A stretch of 64,000 nt of DNA, taken from NCBI RefSeq assembly GCF_042434395.1, contig NZ_JBHLTP010000003.1, positions 372,001 to 436,000 of the forward strand, in the 5' to 3' direction. Under the pieces are notes generated by a model, which saw nothing but the letters and a program-made list of their open reading frames with translations, searched no databases and was not told the origin of the DNA. The translations under genes were made by a program, and so were the position numbers. Source of the stretch: Pontibacillus salicampi (GTDB lineage: Bacteria; Bacillota; Bacilli; Bacillales; BH030062). Positions within the stretch are counted from its first letter, which is position 1. Every line of letters begins with the position of its first letter. Of this stretch, positions 7,833-16,422 are shown one piece after another.

Positions 7833-8247
7833 ATACATGACCACCTTGTATCTCAACTTGCAGTGTGAATTCCTTTTCGCTATGTTCCTTCACATGAAAG
7901 GAAGCTACTTCATGGAGGTACGTCTCATATCCTTCACCATTGACTCTTCTTCTAAGGACCGTGCCATATGTGTCAATGGTGACTGTAGTTCCATCCGGCT
8001 GTTGAAAATCGATTCCGTCACTCCTTATGTTGTGGTGAGTAGAGTATAAAAGCTCATCCTGAATGAAGTGGAAAAATTGTCTAACTGTCATTTCTGCATT
8101 GGAGGAAAAAGGCGTATGGTGACTGACGTTTAGCAAAATGGAAGGAAGAGCAGACACAATCATCAATGTTATGAACAATGAAAATAGTGATTCTGCTAAT
8201 GTAAACCCCACTTGATTATGATATTTCTTTAGCATAAAAGCACGCAC
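7804..8247 (-). CDS. comGF: Competence pseudopilin ComGF
   Basis: 147 residues with a type IV pilin-like leader: NQVG-FTLAESL, with the prepilin peptidase cleavage site after G14 and the conserved glutamate at mature position 5, then a hydrophobic helix. Minor pseudopilin of the DNA-uptake pseudopilus. GTG start at 8247 is supported by GAGGAGGAG about 6 bp upstream; an ATG at 8235 is possible. It overlaps comGE by 32 bp, implying translational coupling. Confidence 0.85.
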   Translation of the reverse strand: MRAFMLKKYHNQVGFTLAESLFSLFITLMIVSALPSILLNVSHHTPFSSNAEMTVRQFFHFIQDELLYSTHHNIRSDGIDFQQPDGTTVTIDTYGTVLRRRVNGEGYETYLHEVASFHVKEHSEKEFTLQVEIQGGHVYEKTFFSFK

Positions 8248-8563
8248 GAGCTACTCCTCCTCGATAGGACCGCCACTCTCCACATCCTTCTAATAGTCCT
8301 TCCTTGCGGTCTATTGTAATAAGAATGTACGAATCTTCTGTAATATCTTTTACCGATTGCTTCGGGTAGGTATTGGAAGCATCGTGAATGGCATCATACA
8401 ACGTGTCCTGAATATGATGATAGGCAATTCTTGTATCTTGTAAGTGCTGATGTTCCTTTTGCAACAGTAATAGTAAAGGAAGCAATGTTAACGTAAGGAG
8501 AAGGAAGAGGGAGAATGTGTATATACTTTGTAAAGCAATAAACCCTTTATGATTCCTTAACAT
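8216..8563 (-). CDS. comGE: Competence pseudopilin ComGE
   Basis: 115 residues. A short leader (MLRNHKG) is followed by a strongly hydrophobic helix (SLFLLLTLTLLPLLLLL) and a small C-terminal domain. The glutamate usual at mature position 5 of pilins is absent (FIALQ), as is common in ComGE-type minor pseudopilins. RBS AGGAAAGGGA on the minus strand. Overlaps comGD by 17 bp. Confidence 0.8.
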   Translation of the reverse strand: MLRNHKGFIALQSIYTFSLFLLLTLTLLPLLLLLQKEHQHLQDTRIAYHHIQDTLYDAIHDASNTYPKQSVKDITEDSYILITIDRKEGLLEGCGEWRSYRGGVARACFYAKEIS

Positions 8564-8999
8564 AATACCGTCCCTTTCCTAAAGGGAATATTATTCGATA
8601 GGTTGATTGGGGCGTTCGTAGAAAGAGTGTTCCAGGCGAGCGGATACGACCATTCGAATCAAATTGAATTTTCCTGTCTATGGTGTAGCTTTGAAGAATC
8701 CAATCTTCCGGTAAGTGGTTTTCCTGGATAAGCTGATGATTGTTCTCTGAATATAGCCGATAATATCGTTCTTGTTCATACAAGATAATCCTATAGTGAT
8801 CACCCGTTGTCATGGATTGCTGCTGGGTTAATAGTACATCTGCCTTGAATTGCTCCAGAAACATGCGCTCTTTATATGAAGTTTGCAACCGATTTGTCAT
8901 AGGGATTGAAATAGTAAGTAATACCCCCATGATAGCTAATACGATTAACATTTCGAGAAAAGTAAAGCCAGAGGACTTGTCCTGTTTAGGAGGATTCAC
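8547..8999 (-). CDS. comGD: Competence pseudopilin ComGD
   Basis: 150 residues with a clear prepilin N-terminus: SSG-FTFLEMLIVLAIMGVLL, cleavage after G11 and glutamate at mature position 5. The C-terminal domain is strand-rich, as in GspH-like minor pilins. Needed with the other comG products for assembly of the transformation pseudopilus. ATG at 8999 overlaps the end of comGC by 14 bp. Confidence 0.9.
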   Translation of the reverse strand: MNPPKQDKSSGFTFLEMLIVLAIMGVLLTISIPMTNRLQTSYKERMFLEQFKADVLLTQQQSMTTGDHYRIILYEQERYYRLYSENNHQLIQENHLPEDWILQSYTIDRKIQFDSNGRIRSPGTLFLRTPQSTYRIIFPLGKGRYYVKES

Positions 9000-9306
9000 T
9001 AGTTTGTACCGTTACGGTTCCGTCTGTCCCAATTAGCAATGATTCGCCCCCTGGACAAGTGGAGCTTTGAAGATAACCTTCGGTAGCAAGTGTTTCCATT
9101 GAGGTTGGAAATGTGCCATTTTCCATTTTATAAGAAAAGGCCTGAGATTCTGCAAGTTTGATAAATGCTTCACACCCCTTAGATTGCACTACCCCATTAT
9201 TTTTGGAAATATGAGGAATCATAACAAGCAGAAGAGTAGAGATGATCATCAATACAATGAGCATTTCAATGAGCGTAAAGCCTTTATTGTTTCGATAGAG
9301 GGTCAT
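8986..9306 (-). CDS. comGC: Major competence pseudopilin ComGC
   Basis: 106 residues. Prepilin motif KG-FTLIEMLIVLMIISTLLL with cleavage after G9 and E14 at mature position 5. Two cysteines, in SKGCEAF and SSTCPGG, are where ComGC forms its intramolecular disulfide. It is the main structural subunit of the pseudopilus that draws DNA across the cell wall and is processed by the ComC peptidase (not in this window). It starts 32 bp after the comGB stop. Confidence 0.95.
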   Translation of the reverse strand: MTLYRNNKGFTLIEMLIVLMIISTLLLVMIPHISKNNGVVQSKGCEAFIKLAESQAFSYKMENGTFPTSMETLATEGYLQSSTCPGGESLLIGTDGTVTVQTSESS

Positions 9307-9338
9307 TTTATATTCATCCTTTCTGCATAATGGCTACA

Positions 9339-10400
9339 TTACATTTGATTCATCCATTGGAACATCGGCATCATTATCGCACCATAAATGGCCAGTATCA
9401 TCCCTCCTAGAAGAAGGAACATGATTGGCTGTATCCATTTAAGAATCGTGTTCGTTACTTTAACGGCTTCCTCGAGTATCCAAGCAGCATACATATCTAA
9501 GTCCATCTCCAATTTCCCATCGGTTTGGTTACGCATAACCATGTCACTTAGCTCTTTTCTGAAATAAGGATAGTCTCTTAAGATAGCCGCAAAGCTCTTC
9601 CCTTCGCTTAAATCTTTATACAAATGCTGGGCATACCACTGTAATATGGGGAACTGGCCTTGCTGCTGCATAACTTTGAGGGCATTTTGAATGGATAATC
9701 CAGCTCCCAATAAGGAGCCGAGATGATACGAGAATAGAAACGTCGTCTCTGTTTTCAGAATGGTTACACACAACGGTATTCGCTGATAATAGCTTAATCG
9801 TTTAGATAAAGGGATTCGTGGTGATAAAGCCTTCCATAGTAGCAAAGAGAGACCGCTCAGAAATAAAAAAATGAGGAGGCCATATAAGAAGGCATTCATG
9901 GAATGTAATAAAGTAAGCAATGCAGATTGGTTTATTTCCATGGAAGAAAATAAATCTAAAAACGAAGGAAGGAGTGTAGATTTAACGAAGACAAGGAGAG
10001 TGCTCATAACAACTAGAAGAAACAAGGGGTATTGTAGAGCTTTGCGAAGGGAAGCAGTGAATAATTGCTGCTTTTCTAATAAATAGCTGCTTTGCAGAAG
10101 AGCTTGCTGTACATTTCCATATGAATTGGAAAAATACAAATATGACACAACATACTTAGAAAAGCCAGCTTCCTCAAAGGTAGTATGAAGAGGAAGTCCG
10201 TTTGTTAACCTTCCTTCTATTGCCAGCACCATTTTTCTTAACGAGCTGTCCAGTGTCATAATATCGAGTGCTTTCAGAAGCGGATATCCTCTTTGCAGTA
10301 AAGTGTAGAGTCGAGTAAGTAGTTTAATTTGTAATGAAAGAGGGGGTGGTTTTCTTTTTGAATGGTTAAACCCTTTCTTTCGATAGGTAGCCAAGAGCAT
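9339..10400 (-). CDS. comGB: Competence pseudopilus membrane platform ComGB
   Basis: 353-residue inner-membrane protein of the GspF/PilC family with two homologous cytoplasmic helical domains (LLTRLYTLLQRGYPLLKAL and LGSLLGAGLSIQNALKVM), hydrophobic helices near 118-143 and 165-188, and a C-terminal membrane segment (IMFLLLGGMILAIYGAIMMPMF). It forms the assembly platform acted on by ComGA. The ATG at 10400 has a strong RBS (AAGGAGGAAA) and overlaps the end of comGA by 35 bp. Confidence 0.95.
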   Translation of the reverse strand: MLLATYRKKGFNHSKRKPPPLSLQIKLLTRLYTLLQRGYPLLKALDIMTLDSSLRKMVLAIEGRLTNGLPLHTTFEEAGFSKYVVSYLYFSNSYGNVQQALLQSSYLLEKQQLFTASLRKALQYPLFLLVVMSTLLVFVKSTLLPSFLDLFSSMEINQSALLTLLHSMNAFLYGLLIFLFLSGLSLLLWKALSPRIPLSKRLSYYQRIPLCVTILKTETTFLFSYHLGSLLGAGLSIQNALKVMQQQGQFPILQWYAQHLYKDLSEGKSFAAILRDYPYFRKELSDMVMRNQTDGKLEMDLDMYAAWILEEAVKVTNTILKWIQPIMFLLLGGMILAIYGAIMMPMFQWMNQM

Positions 10401-11361
10401 AGGCTTTCCTCCTTAGCTGATGAAAGGTAACGTAATGAGGGCTGTTATACGGAGAAATGCCAAGAAGTGCTTCTTCCAGCTGCTTTCCTTCTAACAGCTC
10501 TAATATAGCGGATCTTTGTATGTTCGAGGTTGTTTCAATAGAAATAAGCTGCTGTGATGCTATCCCGATGAGGGTCTGTTGAAGATCTGAATTGGAGATT
10601 CCCATTTCTAACATACGAAATAAGGTACCATATGCGTTTTTTGCATGGAGACTGGATAATACAAGGTGACCAGTTTGGGCAGCGCGAATCGCGAAATGGG
10701 CAGTAGAAGCATCCCGTATTTCTCCAACCATCAGTATGTCTGGGTCATGTCTTAATGCGGCTTTTAAGCCGGCATTATAATCCATTCCTGCTTTTTCATT
10801 TACTTGAACCTGCAGTATATCCTTTAGCTGGTTTTCAATTGGGTCCTCCAGAGTAATGGTTTGATAAGAATGCTCTCGCAAAAGAGTCTGTAATAACGCA
10901 TACAGGGTAGTAGTCTTGCCGCTCCCGGTCGGTCCAGTAAATAAAATTAGACCGGCTCCATAACGAATCCACGATTGTACGCGGTGGAGTTGATGTGGGA
11001 AAAGAAATAATTCTCGAAGTGAAGGAACTGCTTTTTGTGGCAAAATTCGTATGGCGAGACTTTCCGTTGATTGAACAGGCAGGGTAGAAAATCGTAGGGA
11101 GTAGTGTTGATGATTATGCTCATAGGGGAGAATTCCATTTTGAGGGTGGAGTATTTCTCCAATATCCATGCCAGAAGCAAATTTGAAGTAGGATAACAGT
11201 GGCTCATATAGAGATAGGGCTATGGTCTTTCGGTGTAACCTACCGCCATGGACGCGGTAATAAATATATACCTGTGTGCCGTATGGACAAAAATGAATGT
11301 CCGTAGCCATACTAGTGATGGCATCAGCTAACAATTGTTTTGATTGATCTGCGATGCTCAT
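10366..11361 (-). CDS. comGA: Competence ATPase ComGA (type II/IV secretion assembly ATPase)
   Basis: 331-residue GspE/PilB-type ATPase, first gene of the comG operon. Walker A GPTGSGKTT at 143-151, Asp box TLEDPIE, Walker B with DILMVGEIRD, and the His box TGHLVLSSLHAKNAYG are all present. It powers pseudopilus assembly at the cytoplasmic side of the membrane. RBS GGGAGGTG. In the upstream DNA the minus strand has TATAAT (at 11416-11421) and T-rich tracts, but I found no clear AAAA-N5-TTTT ComK box pair. Confidence 0.95.
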   Translation of the reverse strand: MSIADQSKQLLADAITSMATDIHFCPYGTQVYIYYRVHGGRLHRKTIALSLYEPLLSYFKFASGMDIGEILHPQNGILPYEHNHQHYSLRFSTLPVQSTESLAIRILPQKAVPSLRELFLFPHQLHRVQSWIRYGAGLILFTGPTGSGKTTTLYALLQTLLREHSYQTITLEDPIENQLKDILQVQVNEKAGMDYNAGLKAALRHDPDILMVGEIRDASTAHFAIRAAQTGHLVLSSLHAKNAYGTLFRMLEMGISNSDLQQTLIGIASQQLISIETTSNIQRSAILELLEGKQLEEALLGISPYNSPHYVTFHQLRRKAYALGYLSKERV

Positions 11362-11522
11362 GTGTTGTTATGCACCTCCCTTTTTTGGTTTGATACTACT
11401 TTTCGACATAAATAGATTATATCCTCCTAATTTCAAAAAAAAATAAAAAAATTGTTCAGTGGTGGAAATCTGCCTGTTTCTTTATTATAATTCGAAAGCA
11501 TAAGCAAGAGAGGAGAACTGTA

Positions 11523-12023
11523 ATGAAAACCATTTTTCTTATTGGGTTTATGGGAAGCGGTAAGTCAAGTATAGGTGAAGCGTTAGCAAAACAGATAAAT
11601 AAGCCAAGTTTAGATAGTGACAAGTTGGTAGAAGAAGTAAATCAGGAAACTATCCCTGCCATTTTCAACCGGGAAGGAGAAGCTGGTTTTCGTGTGAAAG
11701 AAACGTCAGCTTTAGAACGAGCGGCAATGAAGGATGCTGTTATCTCAACCGGGGGAGGTATTGTTGAACGCCCTCAAAACAAGGTTATAATGAACCAAAA
11801 CGGCATAATTATATATCTACATACAGCATTTGAAACGATTGTGGATCGATTAAAAGAGGATGAAACGCGGCCCCTATGGAATCAGGACTTGGAGAAGCGA
11901 AAAGCATTATATGAAAAAAGACTGCCTCGCTATAAGGAATGGGCTGATTACGTTATCCAAACCGATGACATGGACGTGGAAGCAATTGTAGAAAAAATAA
12001 ACAGCTTACTTATGAAATCCTAG
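11523..12023 (+). CDS. aroK: Shikimate kinase
   Basis: 166-residue P-loop kinase phosphorylating shikimate at the 3-hydroxyl, a step of the chorismate pathway. Walker A GFMGSGKSS at about residues 8-16, the shikimate-binding DSD after strand 2, F-R-x-x-E (GFRVKETSA), STGGGIV, and the lid DETRPLW. Length is normal. ATG with RBS GAGAGGAG. A TATAAT at 11485-11490 may be its -10 box. B. subtilis names the gene aroI. Confidence 0.93.
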   Translation: MKTIFLIGFMGSGKSSIGEALAKQINKPSLDSDKLVEEVNQETIPAIFNREGEAGFRVKETSALERAAMKDAVISTGGGIVERPQNKVIMNQNGIIIYLHTAFETIVDRLKEDETRPLWNQDLEKRKALYEKRLPRYKEWADYVIQTDDMDVEAIVEKINSLLMKS

Positions 12024-12069
12024 TCAGGCGGACATACTAATCATAAACGCTCAGCAAGAGGTGAGTGCA

Positions 12070-12246
12070 TTGTCTACAAATGATTATGTGAAGTTTATGA
12101 CACAGGAAATTGTTCGTTATATGGACATGCCGCAAGATGAGAAGAAGGAGCGCAAAAGGACAAAACAGGAGTATAAAGAGCCTGTCAGCTACAAAATGTT
12201 TGGTATGCTTCCTTTTGCACTTAAGACGTTATTCAAAAAACGATAA
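12070..12246 (+). CDS. yqzE: YqzE family protein
   Basis: About 58 residues starting STNDYVKFMTQEIVRYMD, followed by a charged KKERKRTKQEYKE stretch and KMFGMLPFALKTLFKKR. Matches YqzE, a small protein of unknown function found beside the comG operon. The TTG at 12070 is preferred over the GTG at 12061 because AGAGGTGAG, which includes that GTG, forms the RBS at good spacing and because YqzE proteins begin STNDYV. Confidence 0.8.
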   Translation: MSTNDYVKFMTQEIVRYMDMPQDEKKERKRTKQEYKEPVSYKMFGMLPFALKTLFKKR

Positions 12247-12273
12247 CATCATACGTCGAGAAAGCCCGTGATA

Positions 12274-13140
12274 CTAGTGTATCCGGGCCTTCTTTTCGTT
12301 GGTGTGCATCATTTCTGTACTTGTTGTCTGACTTATATAAAATAAGCCGGTATTGATCACTTCCAAAGAAATGGTGGGATGAAATCTATTTTCTAAATGG
12401 TGAAGTTCATCCTTATATTGTTGACGTGCTGTTTGTCTTGTAGCTTCTTCCTCTTCTTCGAGATATTCATCGGACATGTGCTGCCGATAAAAATAATCAA
12501 GTAACTCTTTCTCTTCTTCCATCTTTTGATGAGCTTCTTGCACCCAAGACAAATCCGTTTGTTGAATAACTTGATGCAAGTATTGTTCTAGCCTTTTCAA
12601 AGCACTTCCAACCCGTATAATTGGACTAAGCTTGAAGCAATAATCCTCAATAGTGGAAGAGAGCTGTACATGTTCTACTCTTTCCATAAAGGAAGGAACG
12701 ATAGCACCGTTAATTAGATGAATACCAATGGATCGTATATCATTCTTTTTCTGATTGCCTTGATAGTGGATTGCCACATTTAGACAAAGCCAGGGAGCTA
12801 GCGGGGTTTGAGCAGTTCCTTTAACTTGTTCGAACTGCTTCGTTATATGCCCTTTGCTCTTTAAGGTTTGAAACATTTGGTGCAAGCGGGGAGATCCAAA
12901 GTGCAGCCACTCCCCCTTTTCTTCCTTTCGAGCAGGGTTCGTAATAAATGTTGCCTTCATCGGTATTCCTTTACCACCCACTCTTTTTACATAGTTCCAA
13001 TAGAATGGGCGATTCATTAGTATTTCATCCATCTCTTCTGTCAATTGTACTTCTATAACCCCGTTTTGGTTACATATTATGTCGCAATTGTTAGCGATAA
13101 AATAATTCGTTAAAAAGTTATGAAGCTCCGCTTGTTCCAT
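12274..13140 (-). CDS. yqhG: YqhG family protein of unknown function
   Basis: 288 residues, hydrophilic, no signal peptide, with an acidic coiled-coil-like stretch near residues 195-240 (EKELLDYFYRQH, EEEEEATRQTARQQY). The family is conserved in Bacillaceae immediately downstream of the YqhH helicase, and here the genes overlap by 23 bp. The ATG at 13140 has AGGAGG at ideal spacing. It resembles the C-terminal partner region of RapA-like SNF2 systems by position only. Function unknown. Confidence 0.8.
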   Translation of the reverse strand: MEQAELHNFLTNYFIANNCDIICNQNGVIEVQLTEEMDEILMNRPFYWNYVKRVGGKGIPMKATFITNPARKEEKGEWLHFGSPRLHQMFQTLKSKGHITKQFEQVKGTAQTPLAPWLCLNVAIHYQGNQKKNDIRSIGIHLINGAIVPSFMERVEHVQLSSTIEDYCFKLSPIIRVGSALKRLEQYLHQVIQQTDLSWVQEAHQKMEEEKELLDYFYRQHMSDEYLEEEEEATRQTARQQYKDELHHLENRFHPTISLEVINTGLFYISQTTSTEMMHTNEKKARIH

Positions 13141-14785
13141 CTTGTACCTCCTGGTCCTGAGCATAGGAGATGACAGAAGATAGGTTTTCTAACTGTACCT
13201 TCATCTCTCCAGGTGAGCTCGCTTTGGAAATTATGGATTGAATTTCGCTTTCCATATCATTTAAATGTAATTTCTCTAATATGGCATCTAGATTACCAAC
13301 TACTCTTTGGAATAAGTTAATTTTTTCATATAAAAGGGACAATACATGGTCTTCTATCGTATGTTGTACGGCGAAGTTATAAATATGGACATCTTCCTTT
13401 TGTCCAAATCGATGCACACGGCCAATACGCTGCTCTAACCGCATAGGATTCCAAGGTAGATCGTAGTTTATGATGTTACTGCAAAATTGCAGATTAATTC
13501 CTTCTCCGCCTGCTTCAGTAGCAATAAGGACTTGAGCTTGAGTTTGGAACAGGTGTCTCATCCAGTCTTTTTTGCTTCTTTTAAATCCGCCTCGGAAAGG
13601 TACAGAGGTTATTCCGTGCTGTTGTAAATACCACTGCAAATAATATTGGGTAGCGCGGTATTCTGTAAATATGATAAATTTTTCGTCCTTCTTGGCGTTC
13701 GATAGGAATTCCACTACTTTCTTAGCTTTGGAATGATGCGGCATTTGTTCAATGTAGTGAACCATCTCTTTTAATTGTTCAGCCCGTTCAGGGTGAATGT
13801 CCTCATTCTTTAGCATGTTCTGAATAGATAGAAAGCATGCTTCGCGACTTGAGCATAATTCTCTCAGTAGTGTAATGTTAGCAAATGCAAAACCTCCACT
13901 TGTAATTCGGGATAGGAAATCATATGCTTCTTGTTCTTCTTTTGAAAATTCGAGAGAAATAGTTTCTACGTGGCGTTTTGTCCAATCGACACCAGTTTCT
14001 TCCCTGCGATGTCGGATCATAACTTTTTTGACGAGGGATTTTAGATGTTCATCGTTGGATAATTGATTTCTATTTTTTCCAAATTGCTTGGTGAAGTCTT
14101 CGTAATTTCCTAGATGTCCCGGTTTTAGTATAGATACGAGATTAAAGATATCCACTAAGTGATTTTGTACAGGTGTAGCAGTCAATAGCAGACAATACTT
14201 TTTCTTAAGCTGCTGAACAAATTCATAGTTTTTTGTTTTATGATTTTTCAGTTTGTGAGCTTCATCAATAATAATCATGTCATATTCCGTATCTAAAATG
14301 ATCTCCCGATGTGGAGCACGTTTTGCTGTATCTATGGAAGATACAACAACCTCATAATCCCATATATGTGTCTTTCTTTGGGCAGCTGCAGGTATATAAA
14401 ATTTCTGATTCATCTCTCCAACCCACTGATTTACTAGGGAAGCTGGTGCTAGAATGAGCACTTTTTTCACTAGCCCTCTTATCATATACTCCTTCAAAAT
14501 TAATCCAGCTTCTATTGTCTTTCCTAATCCTACCTCGTCTGCCAGAATAGCTCGGCCGTTCATTTGTTCAATCACGGTCTGAGCGCTTTTTATTTGGTGA
14601 GGCAGAAATTCAATTTGAGGTAAGTATTGAGGCGAGTGGAGTCCCTTGAAGTCAGGCGTTGCTAGCTTTTTAGACGTTTCATAAGCCATCTTAAATAATT
14701 CAAAAGAACAGAAAGGACCATCCGATAGAAGGTCTGATTCCAGCTTTTCATCTAGAGTGGTATTCCAGCGTATCTCATTTGTCAT
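13118..14785 (-). CDS. yqhH: SNF2-family DNA/RNA translocase (YqhH)
   Basis: About 555 residues. Helicase domain 1 has Walker A ADEVGLGKT (around 82-90) and Walker B IIIDEAH (around 171-177); domain 2 has FIIFTEYRATQYYLQWYL, ATEAGGEGINLQFC and QRIGRVHRFGQ. This is the RapA/SNF2 core without the extra RapA N-terminal RNA-polymerase-binding domains. ATG 14785 is preferred (AGAGGTG at spacing 6) over the GTG at 14794. Probably cotranscribed with yqhG. Target unknown. Confidence 0.88.
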   Translation of the reverse strand: MTNEIRWNTTLDEKLESDLLSDGPFCSFELFKMAYETSKKLATPDFKGLHSPQYLPQIEFLPHQIKSAQTVIEQMNGRAILADEVGLGKTIEAGLILKEYMIRGLVKKVLILAPASLVNQWVGEMNQKFYIPAAAQRKTHIWDYEVVVSSIDTAKRAPHREIILDTEYDMIIIDEAHKLKNHKTKNYEFVQQLKKKYCLLLTATPVQNHLVDIFNLVSILKPGHLGNYEDFTKQFGKNRNQLSNDEHLKSLVKKVMIRHRREETGVDWTKRHVETISLEFSKEEQEAYDFLSRITSGGFAFANITLLRELCSSREACFLSIQNMLKNEDIHPERAEQLKEMVHYIEQMPHHSKAKKVVEFLSNAKKDEKFIIFTEYRATQYYLQWYLQQHGITSVPFRGGFKRSKKDWMRHLFQTQAQVLIATEAGGEGINLQFCSNIINYDLPWNPMRLEQRIGRVHRFGQKEDVHIYNFAVQHTIEDHVLSLLYEKINLFQRVVGNLDAILEKLHLNDMESEIQSIISKASSPGEMKVQLENLSSVISYAQDQEVQDGTSGAS

Positions 14786-15003
14786 GGGGTTCACCTCTTG
14801 TCATAAGTAATCTACTACTTTCGGGAATGGTATGGGCTTCATACATAATCAGGAAAAAAACATGCCTTGTTTTATAGGTACACACCGTCAAATTGCTATG
14901 ATATAATGACAGTACATTCACACAATTTTTAATTATTGTTTACATTTTTACTGTATATATGAAATAGGTTGCCCTATTTTTTACATTTTCATAATTGCGA
15001 ATG

Positions 15004-15230
15004 ATTACAAGGGGAGAGACTGCACTATGATGCAGCGCCGAAGGAGCAAGTTATCATTACGAATCTCTCAGGCAAAAAGACTCTTGTAGGACGCAGCTCT
15101 GGAGAGCGTCTGATAGAAATCAGACCACCCAAGAAGAAAACAGTTATCGATTTAAATGTTCCGTATGACTGCGAAACTTTCTGGTGCATGGACAGGGAAT
15201 GACACTTTTTAGTGCTTCCCTGTTTTTTTA
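15004..15230 (+). ncRNA. Tandem glycine riboswitch with transcription terminator, controlling the gcv operon
   Basis: Aptamer 1 (about 15004-15088) shows GGGGAGAGAC, GCCGAAGGAGCAAG, GAATCTCTCAGGCAAAAAGA and a closing TACAAG/CTTGTA helix. Aptamer 2 (about 15089-15190) shows GGACGC, AGCTCTGGAGAG and CACCCAAG ... GAAACTTTCTGGTGC. A terminator follows: ACAGGGAA (15192-15199) pairs with TTCCCTGT (15216-15223), then T7. The order matches the B. subtilis gcvT leader, where glycine binding prevents termination and turns on glycine cleavage. A TATAAT at 14902-14907 is a possible -10 but has no good -35. Confidence 0.95.
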
Positions 15231-15297
15231 TGGATTATTTTCAGAAAATTGTGATGCTAGTCATACTACAGATAGAACAAATCGCAGGAGGTAGTAT

Positions 15298-16401
15298 ATG
15301 TCTCATTTAAAAAGAACACCCTTGTATCCAGAATTTACGAAGGCAGGTGCCAAAACGGTAGATTTTGGTGGCTGGGAAATGCCTGTTCAGTTTACTTCTA
15401 TCATGGAAGAGCATCATGCAACTCGTAATAAGGCAGGATTGTTTGATGTATCCCACATGGGGGAGATCCTCGTTACTGGACCTGACAGCGAAGCGTTTTT
15501 ACAAAAAATGCTCACCAATGATGTATCGAAACTAACCCCAAATCGTGCTCAATATACCATTATGTGTTACGAGAATGGAGGAACAGTAGATGACCTTCTC
15601 GTGTACAAGTTAAAAGAGAATGAGTACCTGTTAGTCGTCAATGCTGCGAACACTGAGAAAGACTTTACATGGCTTCAAAAGCACGCTACAGAGAATGTAG
15701 TGGTAGGCGACCGGTCAGAAGATTATGTCCAATTGGCTTTACAAGGCCCTGAAGCAGAAGACATCTTACAGACATTAACAGAAGAAGACTTGTCTGAAAT
15801 TAAGTTCTTCCGATTTAAGCAGCATGTCTATTTTAAAGGTATAGATTATCCTGCTATTGTATCGAGAACTGGCTACACGGGCGAGGATGGCTTTGAAATC
15901 TACCTATCCCCTCAAGGGGGACAGCCGTTATGGCAATCCATCCTAAAAGCAGGAGAAGCTAAAGGAGTACAGCCAATTGGGCTGGGAGCTCGAGATACCC
16001 TCCGGTTTGAAGCTAATTTGGCGTTGTATGGGCAAGAGCTTAGTGCCGACATAACCCCGATAGAGGCTGGTCTATCCTTTGCAGTTAAAACAAATAAGGC
16101 AGCAGATTTTATTGGGAAAGAAGTATTAAAGCATCAAAAAGAGCATGGTCCAGCAAGGAAATTGGTCGGTATTGAGATGCTGGAGAAAGGTATCCCCCGT
16201 TATGGATATCCAGTATTAGTGGAAGAGGAAGAGGTTGGGTTTGTTACTACTGGGACTCACTCACCTACATTGGATAAGAAGGTTGGTCTAGCTATACTCG
16301 AAACGCATTACACTGAGGTAGGGCAAGAGGTGAACGTGCAAATTAGAAAGAGGACATTACGGGCAAAAGTAGTGCCTACACCGCTATACAAGCGGTCGTA
16401 A
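15298..16401 (+). CDS. gcvT: Glycine cleavage system T protein (aminomethyltransferase)
   Basis: 367 residues, normal length. It releases ammonia from the aminomethyl-lipoyl H protein and transfers the one-carbon unit to tetrahydrofolate. Seen: the folate-binding N-terminal domain (FGGWEMPVQF, GLFDVSHMGE, NDVSKL, QYTIMCYENGGTVDDLLVY) and GYTGEDGFEIY, LGARDTLRFEANLALYG, plus the C-terminal barrel with GTHSPTL. RBS GGAGG. First gene of gcvT-gcvPA-gcvPB, 68 bp after the riboswitch terminator. Confidence 0.97.
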   Translation: MSHLKRTPLYPEFTKAGAKTVDFGGWEMPVQFTSIMEEHHATRNKAGLFDVSHMGEILVTGPDSEAFLQKMLTNDVSKLTPNRAQYTIMCYENGGTVDDLLVYKLKENEYLLVVNAANTEKDFTWLQKHATENVVVGDRSEDYVQLALQGPEAEDILQTLTEEDLSEIKFFRFKQHVYFKGIDYPAIVSRTGYTGEDGFEIYLSPQGGQPLWQSILKAGEAKGVQPIGLGARDTLRFEANLALYGQELSADITPIEAGLSFAVKTNKAADFIGKEVLKHQKEHGPARKLVGIEMLEKGIPRYGYPVLVEEEEVGFVTTGTHSPTLDKKVGLAILETHYTEVGQEVNVQIRKRTLRAKVVPTPLYKRS

Positions 16402-16422
16402 TGACGAAGGGGGATAAGAAGA

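Noticed and set aside
11402..11408. TTCGACA (0A-box-like) in the comGA leader
   Set aside because: A single 7-mer in AT-rich DNA is expected by chance; comG control by Spo0A is not supported otherwise.
14902..14907. TATAAT upstream of the glycine riboswitch as the gcv promoter
   Set aside because: No acceptable -35 at 16-18 bp, so not listed as a separate promoter.
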